Source: Oscillospiraceae bacterium
Lineage (GTDB): Bacteria; Bacillota; Clostridia; Oscillospirales; Ruminococcaceae
DNA length: 6,140 bases
NCBI GenBank assembly: GCA_900752625.1
Contig: CAADWC010000198.1
Coordinates: 1 to 6,140, forward strand
Direction: 5' to 3'
The translations under genes were made by a program, and so were the position numbers. This document shows, piece after piece, positions 1 through 5,580 of this stretch. Every line of letters begins with the position of its first letter. Position 1 is the first letter of the stretch. Under the pieces are notes generated by a model. The model did not search any database. It was given only the letters and a program-made list of their open reading frames with translations, and had not been told where the DNA came from.

Positions 1-47
1 CAGATATACTGAGTAACTTCGTCCATAATATTATCTAACATAATTTA

Positions 48-75
48 ATTATACACATATGCCAATTTTTTTCAA
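48..75 (-). promoter_or_regulatory. Sigma-70/SigA-type promoter candidate reading off the left edge
   Basis: On the minus strand a -35 box TTGAAA (75-70) is followed after 16 nt by a perfect -10 box TATAAT (53-48). An ATG lies only 6 nt past the -10 box (41-39) and opens a frame, MLDNIMDEVTQYI, that runs off the window at position 1. No Shine-Dalgarno sequence precedes it, so the message would be leaderless or the true start lies outside the window. Boxes this good can arise by chance in AT-rich DNA, so both promoter and gene start are tentative. Confidence 0.35.
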
Positions 76-574
76 GTAGTATTTATAAGATTTACATTTG
101 ATTACCTGAAATTCTACCAATTGCACAATAGATCTAAACATAATTTGTGCAAAATTCAAGCCACTTTCTTATTCTGCCTGTAAAGCTTCGGATAACCCTC
201 GTAGCCAAATTCTACAACAGATCTGTTAACCACTGAAAATCAGTCAATCAAGCTTAAATTATGATTCATATGCAGTTAATATACTTCTATTAAGCGTATG
301 GACAACATGATTCCACAAATGAAGGTCATGCTTATCCTCCGGTCACAAATTCTTTCAGTATATCACGAAACAATATTTTTACATATTTAAGTATAATTTC
401 AGCTTAGAATAGATATACCATGTGCCGTGTTGATGTGTGTTATATCACTGTTATTTGATAATAAATTAGACGAAATAAAATGGATTGTATTTGGAAAAAC
501 TGACATCTCGAACAAATCGAAGATCCCAAATTAAAGGTACAAGTAAATTGTTCGTTAATTTTTATTTCAAGTAT
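76..574. other. AT-rich stretch without a convincing gene
   Basis: I see no long reading frame on either strand across this roughly 500 bp. Two short minus-strand items stand out. One is a 17-codon frame (329-276) preceded by a good GGAGG sequence (340-336) with a 6-nt spacer. The other is a 25-codon GTG-started frame ending with TGA near 159, whose C-terminal text EFGYEGYPKLYRQNKKVA looks protein-like. Neither has a recognised homolog, and both could be remnants of decayed genes or chance. The base composition is clearly more AT-rich than the operon to the right, which fits an intergenic spacer or a degenerated gene. Confidence 0.5.
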
Positions 575-607
575 AAAAAGGCTTTGGATTTGTTCCAAAG
601 CCTTTTT
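575..607 (-). terminator. Intrinsic terminator closing the lipoprotein operon (probably bidirectional)
   Basis: This is a perfect 13-bp inverted repeat, AAAAAGGCTTTGG (575-587) and CCAAAGCCTTTTT (595-607), around a 7-nt loop. The A tract on one side becomes a T tract on either strand, so it can terminate transcription in both directions. It sits about 88 nt past the stop codon of the flavodoxin lipoprotein gene, which makes it the likely end of the minus-strand operon. Confidence 0.9.
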
Positions 608-694
608 GCTTTACAAACCGTCCGGCACTAACTTCTGCCGAATTTTCCTTGCATCTGATATACATATGGATGTATTTTACCCTTGAACCGCAGT

Positions 695-1387
695 TCAGTT
701 CTTGGAATATCCCAGTCTGTCTATCCACTCGGCAATATCTTCCGCAGAGCCTTCAACGTCTTTCTCATTAACGGTAAAGCCGTCGGTTATTACCGTCGCA
801 TCAGGTTCGAGTGACTGAATGGTTTCGATGGTTCCGGAAAATCCGCTTCCGTTGTGAGAATTGAAGGGAACGATAGTCTTTCCCGAAAAATCATACTCTT
901 CAAAAAAGCTGTACATTACCATAGGCATATCGAACCACCAGTTTGGATAGCCCACAAAAATAACATCGTAATCGTCAAGGTTTTCAATATGGCTGGTCAG
1001 CTCGGGACGGGCATTATCCTCCTGCTCTTTGTCCGCATAATCTATAAGCTTTGCACCATCGCCGGGATACTCGACAGATGTGCGGATCGAGAACAGATCT
1101 CCCCCGGTTTCGATCTGTATCATATCCGCCATGGCTTTCATTCTGCCTCTGCCGTCCGATGTAACGCTTGCGGAAGCTTCGGCGTCTACATCACTGTTTT
1201 CTGCTACGGCAAAGTATGCGATAAGAATATTGCTTCCGCTCGGTTCGGCGCCGTCGTTGATTGCGCTTACCTCGGCTTTGGGAGCCGTTTTTCCGGAGCT
1301 GCCGGAATTTCCGCAGCCTGCGAGAGCAAGCACGGCTGCCGAAAGAGTTAATGCGAGTATCTGCTTAAAAATTTTAGTGCGGTTCAT
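695..1387 (-). CDS. Flavodoxin-like lipoprotein (extracytoplasmic)
   Basis: This 230-residue protein has a lipoprotein signal: basic start MNRTK, a hydrophobic segment at about 8-22 and the lipobox LAGC with Cys25, then a Gly/Ser-rich linker. From about residue 54 it has a flavodoxin-type fold: first strand ILIAYFAVAEN (54-64), the strand DVIFVGYPNWW (141-151) whose aromatic end normally covers the flavin, and FSGKTIVPFNSHNGSGF (167-183), typical of the Flavodoxin_4-like family. The usual phosphate-loop pattern (T/S-x-T-G-x-T or G-N-T) is not obvious: residues 64-90 are an Asp/Ser/Arg-rich insertion, so FMN binding may be altered. The ATG start is fixed by AAGGAGGT (1403-1396) with an 8-nt spacer. 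It is last in the operon, 131 bp after the broken hydrolase, so it may also have its own promoter, although I found none convincing. It is paralogous to the truncated flavodoxin at 3478-3729. The fold is confident; the electron partner and physiological role are unknown. Confidence 0.88.
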   Translation of the reverse strand: MNRTKIFKQILALTLSAAVLALAGCGNSGSSGKTAPKAEVSAINDGAEPSGSNILIAYFAVAENSDVDAEASASVTSDGRGRMKAMADMIQIETGGDLFSIRTSVEYPGDGAKLIDYADKEQEDNARPELTSHIENLDDYDVIFVGYPNWWFDMPMVMYSFFEEYDFSGKTIVPFNSHNGSGFSGTIETIQSLEPDATVITDGFTVNEKDVEGSAEDIAEWIDRLGYSKN

Positions 1388-1518
1388 TTTTTATTACCTC
1401 CTTGAGTTTGTAATGGCAATTCCCCACAATATTTATGTGTAAAGCCGCGGGCGATCATTGCGCGGTATTGCCTGAATACAAAAATAACCTGTTTTGCAAA
1501 AAGAGAGTATGCTTTGAT

Positions 1519-2579
1519 TTATTTATCCGAATTGCTTTCCCAGAAAGCGACGGCGTCATCTATCCAGCCCTCGGCCGCAGTGCCGGTACCTAAGCCGAAG
1601 CCGTGCTCCAGACCCTCATATTTATGGAACTCGGTCGGTATGCCGTAGCTGTCAAGCTCGTCAAGGCGGTTTTGCATAACCCGCCAGTTTGCAATGCCGT
1701 CGTTTGTTCCTACGCAGGCATATGTCGGAGCGTCGCTTGACGAAGCGTAGCTGTATCCGGTGTACTGCATAATTACTGCGCAAGCGTCAGGAATATCCGG
1801 TCTGCCGAAATAGCTCATTCCGTAGTCGCCGCTGCCAAGAGTTGCCGCCATTCTTGCGCCTGCCGAGCCTCCCCACAGAGAATAATCGTCGGGATCGACC
1901 TCAAGCTCTTCGGAGTTATCGTAAATAAATGCTATCGCCTGAGCCAGATCCTCATAGGGATGGTCTGGCCGATAGATCAGCGCAAAGGCGTTGTAATCCA
2001 TTTTGCTGAGCTCAAGAGCGTGCGGAAAGCTGTCGTGCATTGCGCCGACATACATAAAGCCTCCGCCCGCATTTACAACTGCAAATTTTGCTCCGGGGCT
2101 GCCTTTGAAGAAAAAAAGTCCGGTATCAGCCTTAGTCGGATCTGAAGCAATGTCCTCCTGAGTATAGATGGGATAAAAAATACGCTGTCCTTGAGCGAAT
2201 TTATTATCTCAACAGTCTTTTCGCTTTTGATATTTGTGTACCATACATATACGCTACTTGTGCTGACTTCCTCCAGAGTCATGTCATCGGAAACGGTTCT
2301 GTCAACTGGAAACAGCAGTCTGCCGAAATTCTCAAAGGCAGGTATTGCAAGCACTTCGCCTACTGTGGTGTACGCCGTAACGGATTCGGATTTTTGCAAA
2401 TTTTCATCCTCCTGCCCAACGCTGTCCGAAGATGCTCCGGCGGATTCTTTTTGCTCTGTAAGCCTTGGCACATCCGATACGCCGCCGGAAGAAATATCTC
2501 CGCGCTTGTCCGAGCCGCTCCCGGCACAGGAGGTCAGCATAAACATTATAACAAAAGTAATCATTAAAGGTATGCGCAT
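1519..2579 (-). pseudogene. Alpha/beta-hydrolase (BD-FAE/HSL-like esterase) lipoprotein, frameshifted
   Basis: One gene is split over two frames. The 5' part (2579 to about 2180) starts with a lipoprotein signal ending in the lipobox LTSC (Cys18), a Ser/Gly-rich linker, then a conserved region with GRLLFPVDRTVSDDMTLEEV. Near 2172-2196 the homologous reading moves to another frame, which continues as IFYPIYTQEDIASDPTKADT and runs to the stop at 1519. The 3' part has an oxyanion-like NAGGGF segment, a nucleophile elbow WGGSAGA, an acidic residue in GTNDG and a C-terminal EHGFG histidine, so the Ser-Asp-His triad of an esterase is all present. Restoring the frame needs one extra base (or 3n+1). 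The T6 run on the coding strand (A6 at 2175-2180) is the simplest site. A good start is supported by AAGGAAGG just upstream of the ATG. The gene follows the other hydrolase after 17 bp, as in an operon. It could be a true pseudogene, a phase-variable gene or a sequencing error. If intact, it would be a surface-anchored esterase of about 350 residues. Confidence 0.82.
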
Positions 2580-2596
2580 TTTCAGCCTTCCTTTCC

Positions 2597-3481
2597 CTAA
2601 TGCGAAAACAGCCAGCCCATAATTTCTTTATCATAGGCAACCAGTACGCCTCCGCCGTGCTCGTTTTCAATCCCTTGTTGGGTAAAATAGCTGTGAGGCT
2701 TTACGTCCAGAATAAGTAGTCTGTCGATCTTGCTTGCGCTTAATCCTTTGGAGCTGTACATATCATAAAGCTTTTGATATGCCCTTCTGCTTGGTTCTGC
2801 TCCGTAATACTCGTCATTCTCGCCTACAACGATATACACTGGCGTGCGGCTTTCGGCTAAATTTTCAAAATCTCCGTCCCATTGCGAGCTTATGTGCAGA
2901 TAAGCCGCAAACATATCGGGACGCTTTTCCATTACAAGCGACATTGTTTCGCCGCCTCCCGAATAACCGTTAGCATACACCTTTGAGGGATCTATGTTGT
3001 AGTTTTCGAGAAAATATTCCGTCAGAGCGATAGTTTGCTCCGCGCTCGTTTTGCCCCAATCGTCAAGCTGCGGCGCTGCTATTATCATCCTGTCGTTGTA
3101 TTTCTGCGCTTCAAAACCGAACTCCTCCGACTTTAAATTCTGAGCGATTCCCTGAAAATAAAGTCCCTCATAGCTCGGCAGGGTAAGGTACAAAGCATAA
3201 GGCGAGGAGCTGTCATAGCTTTCAGGGATATACGCGCAGTAATGAATATCGCCGTTATCCGGAGAATGGTATACATTATCTACTGTAAATCCGCGGTATT
3301 CCTCTTCGCCGGCCGTTACCGGTGCGGAAGCTTCCATTTCCGACAGTTCCCCCGATGAAGGAGCTGAAGCGCCGCTGTATTCAGTTCCGCTTTTCGGCAT
3401 AGACTTACTGCCGCAGGACACGCCAGCCGCAGCAATCAGCAAAGACAGAACCACAGCGATAAATCTGTTTATCATGATCAC
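2597..3481 (-). CDS. Alpha/beta-hydrolase lipoprotein, PHB-depolymerase/prolyl-oligopeptidase-like esterase
   Basis: This 294-residue protein is predicted to be secreted and lipid-anchored. A hydrophobic signal at about 5-22 ends with AGVSC (Cys23), a permissible but non-ideal lipobox with Gly at -3, followed by a Ser/Glu-rich linker to about residue 60. The hydrolase domain starts near residue 62. It has the core strand YALYLTLPSYEG (95-106), the nucleophile elbow NGYSGGGE with Ser174, a strand ending in VVGENDEYYG with Glu221/Asp223 as acid candidates, and His263 (KPHSYF) or His275 (NEHGGG) as the base. The fold resembles extracellular esterases and PHB-depolymerase-like enzymes; the substrate cannot be told from sequence. 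The frame opens with GTG at 3481, overlapping the TGA of the upstream flavodoxin fragment in GTGA, which suggests translational coupling. An ATG two codons later (3475) is an alternative start. No strong ribosome binding site precedes either start. Because the upstream gene is cut by a mobile element, expression may now depend on readthrough. Confidence 0.88.
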   Translation of the reverse strand: MIMINRFIAVVLSLLIAAAGVSCGSKSMPKSGTEYSGASAPSSGELSEMEASAPVTAGEEEYRGFTVDNVYHSPDNGDIHYCAYIPESYDSSSPYALYLTLPSYEGLYFQGIAQNLKSEEFGFEAQKYNDRMIIAAPQLDDWGKTSAEQTIALTEYFLENYNIDPSKVYANGYSGGGETMSLVMEKRPDMFAAYLHISSQWDGDFENLAESRTPVYIVVGENDEYYGAEPSRRAYQKLYDMYSSKGLSASKIDRLLILDVKPHSYFTQQGIENEHGGGVLVAYDKEIMGWLFSH

Positions 3482-3729
3482 ATCACACCCAGTCCGTCAA
3501 CCCAAGCCGTGATCTCGTTTTCCGAGCTTTCAATATCGTAATTGTATATAGAAAGTCCGTCAGGCACTGTCGCATCCGGTTCAAGCTCTGCAATGGTTTC
3601 AAAGGTATCCGCCGCACCGTAGCCCCAGTGAGTATTGAACGGTATAACGGTCTTGCCGCTGAGATCATATTCGTCAAAGAAGCTGTAGACCGCCATCGGC
3701 ATATCCGTCCACCATATTGCGTGTCCAAA
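3478..3729 (-). pseudogene. Flavodoxin gene, 3' fragment truncated at the mobile element boundary
   Basis: About 82 residues remain of a flavodoxin-like protein, starting in the flavin-covering loop GHAIWWTDMPM and running through YSFFDEYDLSGKTVIPFNTH to the C terminus. By hand alignment about 44 of 77 positions match the C-terminal part of the intact flavodoxin lipoprotein at 695-1387, so the two are paralogs. The whole first half (signal, first strand, phosphate loop) is missing. Upstream of the GHAIWW motif the similarity stops at once: only a possible TTG start (3738) and then an in-frame TGA directly before it. The break coincides with the end of the serine recombinase element. The fragment overlaps the hydrolase start by 4 nt (GTGA), which indicates that the original gene was first in the operon. 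It cannot bind flavin as it stands. The missing 5' half should lie beyond the other end of the element. Confidence 0.85.
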
Positions 3730-3790
3730 TTGATACAATCAACATCTTGTGTCTATCGTTTTCCGATTTATGAAATCGCTACAAGATATG
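3720..3790. other. Candidate attachment site / element end with nested inverted repeats
   Basis: The flavodoxin similarity stops at about 3727-3730, so the element boundary should be here. Right at the boundary is the dyad TTGAT-ACA-ATCAA (3730-3742). It is followed by ATCTTGT (3744-3750) pairing with ACAAGAT (3781-3787), which encloses a perfect hairpin CGATTT-ATG-AAATCG (3764-3778). Large serine recombinases bind imperfect dyads flanking a 2-bp crossover core, and their genes commonly lie next to the attachment site, so this is a reasonable attL/attR candidate. The exact core cannot be named without the other end of the element or an unoccupied site. Confidence 0.5.
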
Positions 3791-3920
3791 CGATTATTCA
3801 TTCTTCCCCGCGCACCCACATGGTATTGGGTATCGTTTTTTGACTTGCAATTCCAGGCTGAACGACTGCCTTCTTTCCTATTAAAGAAAGGCTACCGTTT
3901 TTCGATTTGCTATCGTTTTC
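3753..3920. repeat. Four copies of a TATCGTTTT (AAAACGATA) motif at the element end
   Basis: Copies of (C/G)TA(T/C)CGTTTT are at 3753-3762, 3830-3839, 3892-3900 and 3910-3919. Two are part of a longer direct repeat: CTATCGTTTTCCGATTT (3753-3769) and CTACCGTTTTTCGATTT (3892-3908), 15 of 17 bases identical and 139 bp apart. The repeats lie in the non-coding gap between the recombinase terminator and the element boundary. Accessory sites for a recombinase, a directionality factor or a regulator would fit; nothing in the sequence decides between them. Confidence 0.55.
3868..3902 (+). terminator. Weak hairpin with T-tract, possible plus-strand terminator
   Basis: GCC-TTCTTT (3868-3876) pairs with AAAGAA-(A)-GGC (3883-3892) with one bulged A and a 6-nt loop. 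TACCGTTTTT follows on the plus strand. It could stop transcription entering the element from the host side. The stem is A/T-rich and it overlaps the repeat motif, so the hairpin may instead be incidental. Confidence 0.3.
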
Positions 3921-3961
3921 ATTTTACATCAGATCCGCCTGAGAATCCACCACAGAGAAAG

Positions 3962-3996
3962 GCCCGGAACCCAACGCTCAAAATCTGGTTCCGGGC
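3962..3996 (-). terminator. Recombinase intrinsic terminator
   Basis: A perfect 10-bp G/C-rich inverted repeat, GCCCGGAACC (3962-3971) and GGTTCCGGGC (3987-3996), has a 15-nt loop. It begins 6 nt after the TAA of the recombinase gene. On the minus strand CTTTCT follows; on the plus strand TTATTTTTAT follows, so it may work both ways. It would limit readthrough from the recombinase genes into the truncated lipoprotein operon. Confidence 0.85.
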
Positions 3997-4002
3997 TTAT
4001 TT

Positions 4003-5580
4003 TTATATCTCCGTTGTGATTTCCGTCCCGTTCCTGAAAGTAAAGGCCACCCTGCCATCTGAATAAACCGTAGCGTAATCGACTAACTGATAGAACAGCC
4101 GGTCATCAAAGGCAAGCGGCAGTTCATGGATTTCCCCAAGCTCGAACAGGAATCCGCTGAAAATATCATATTTGAATTCTCTTTCTTTCCGTTCTTTCTC
4201 CAGGCTGTCCATCCTGCTTTCCAGTGCGGCATACCGGCTGACGTATCCGTCATACCGTTTCCGGTAATCGTTCTGGTCCATTTTCCTCGTGGCGTTTTCG
4301 TCTATCAGTCTCTGGATCAATCCCGTGATTACTTCCATTTCATTCCTGGTCTCATCCATCTCCCGGTCGATTGCCGTGCAGTCACCTAAAACGTGCATGA
4401 CCGCCCGGCAGTCATCAATCAGGCTGTCCCTGTTCTCCATCAGGCTGCTCAACGCTTCCAGAAACAATTCCTGTATCCTCTGCTCGTACAAATGGGGTGT
4501 TGTGCATTTATGTTCTCCCTTGAACTTGGCGTTGCACTGCCAGACTGTACGCTTATATTTGCTGTTGGAATGCCACACCTTAGAGCCGAAGTATGCCCCG
4601 CAGTCCCCGCATTTCAGCTTGGCGGAAAACGGGCTGCAGCAATTGCTCCTTCCCGCCGCCCTCCGATGCTCCATCTCCAATTGTACCAACTGCCACTCGG
4701 AAGGGGAAATGATGGCATCATGGCTGCCCTCCACATAATACTGCGGAACTTCCCCTTCGTTCGCCTTTCGTTTCTTGGAGAGGAAATCCACCGTGTAACA
4801 CTTTTGCAGGCGGGCATCGCCCTTGTATTTTTCATTGGTCAGGATATTTTCCACCGTCCTGTGCCGCCACCCGCTTTTTCCGGTCGGCGTGGGGATTTCC
4901 TGCTCCGTCAGATATTTTGCGATGGCATAGGGTGTTTTCCCCTGCATGAACATCCGGTAAATCAGCCTTACGGTTTCCGCCTCTTCCGGCACAATCTCCA
5001 TCTGCCCATCCTCGCCTTTCTTGTATCCGAGGAAGGTGCTGTACGCAAGGCTGACTTTGCCGTCTGCAAAACGCTTTCTCTTTCCCCAGGTAACATTCTC
5101 CGAGATGGAGCGGGATTCTTCCTGCGCAAGGCTGCTCATGATGGTAATCAGAAGCTCGCCTTTGGAGTCAAATGTAAAAATATTCTCTTTCTGGAAATAA
5201 ACCTCCACGCCTCTTTCCTTCAGCTTCCGAACCGTAGAGAGGCTGTCTACCGTATTCCTTGCGAACCGGGATACCGATTTTGTCACGATCAGGTCTATCT
5301 TCCCATCCAGGGCATCCTTTATCATTTCATTAAAACCGTCCCTGTGACGGGTGTCGGTTGCGCTAATCCCTTCATCTGTATATACTTTGACAAATTCCCA
5401 TTCCGGCCGGGATTGGATGTAGCTCGTGTAATAATCAACCTGTGCTTCGTAGCTGGTCAACTGCTCCTCGCTGTCTGTGCTGACACGGGCATAACCCGCC
5501 GTTTTCCGCTTCGTTACCGCATCCTTCCGGATTCCGGTATGGATATTCCTTGTTGCAGGAATGACTGTCACATTAGCCAT
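4003..5580 (-). CDS. Large serine recombinase (site-specific integrase/excisionase)
   Basis: This 525-residue protein has the complete architecture of a large serine recombinase, which cuts both DNA partners through a phosphoserine link to integrate and excise the element. The resolvase catalytic domain (about 27-175) has YARVSTDSEEQ with nucleophile Ser34 and Arg32, and KSVSRFARNT with Arg105 and Arg108. The recombinase domain (about 183-300) includes GKTPYAIAKYL and the NEKYKG segment. A zinc ribbon (about 322-360) uses Cys324, Cys327, Cys349 and Cys359. A charged coiled coil (about 405-468), which controls integration versus excision in this family, precedes a C-terminal segment. No essential residue is missing, so the enzyme should be active. 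The ATG is preceded by AAGGAGG (5593-5587) with a 6-nt spacer. The start overlaps the stop of the upstream recombinase in ATGGCTAA, so the two are probably translationally coupled. A terminator follows directly. The attachment sites and the insert it moves are not determined. Confidence 0.96.
   Translation of the reverse strand: MANVTVIPATRNIHTGIRKDAVTKRKTAGYARVSTDSEEQLTSYEAQVDYYTSYIQSRPEWEFVKVYTDEGISATDTRHRDGFNEMIKDALDGKIDLIVTKSVSRFARNTVDSLSTVRKLKERGVEVYFQKENIFTFDSKGELLITIMSSLAQEESRSISENVTWGKRKRFADGKVSLAYSTFLGYKKGEDGQMEIVPEEAETVRLIYRMFMQGKTPYAIAKYLTEQEIPTPTGKSGWRHRTVENILTNEKYKGDARLQKCYTVDFLSKKRKANEGEVPQYYVEGSHDAIISPSEWQLVQLEMEHRRAAGRSNCCSPFSAKLKCGDCGAYFGSKVWHSNSKYKRTVWQCNAKFKGEHKCTTPHLYEQRIQELFLEALSSLMENRDSLIDDCRAVMHVLGDCTAIDREMDETRNEMEVITGLIQRLIDENATRKMDQNDYRKRYDGYVSRYAALESRMDSLEKERKEREFKYDIFSGFLFELGEIHELPLAFDDRLFYQLVDYATVYSDGRVAFTFRNGTEITTEI

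Noticed and set aside
319..393. 24-codon plus-strand frame starting ATGAAGGTC
   Set aside because: There is no ribosome binding site and the sequence is not protein-like; such frames are expected by chance in AT-rich DNA.
854..1442. Plus-strand open frames of 165 and 120 codons
   Set aside because: They are antisense to the flavodoxin lipoprotein, whose minus-strand signal peptide, fold and Shine-Dalgarno sequence are all clear.
1445..1465. CCGCG/CGCGG hairpin between hydrolase and flavodoxin genes
   Set aside because: The stem is only 5 bp and no T-tract follows on the minus strand, so it does not support an intrinsic terminator or a named regulatory element.
2404..2670. 88-codon minus-strand frame crossing two genes
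   Set aside because: It overlaps the ends of both hydrolase genes in another frame and has no protein-like features.
3749..4066. 105-codon plus-strand frame over the element end
   Set aside because: It runs through the repeats and the terminator hairpin, has no good ribosome binding site and enters the recombinase 3' end antisense.
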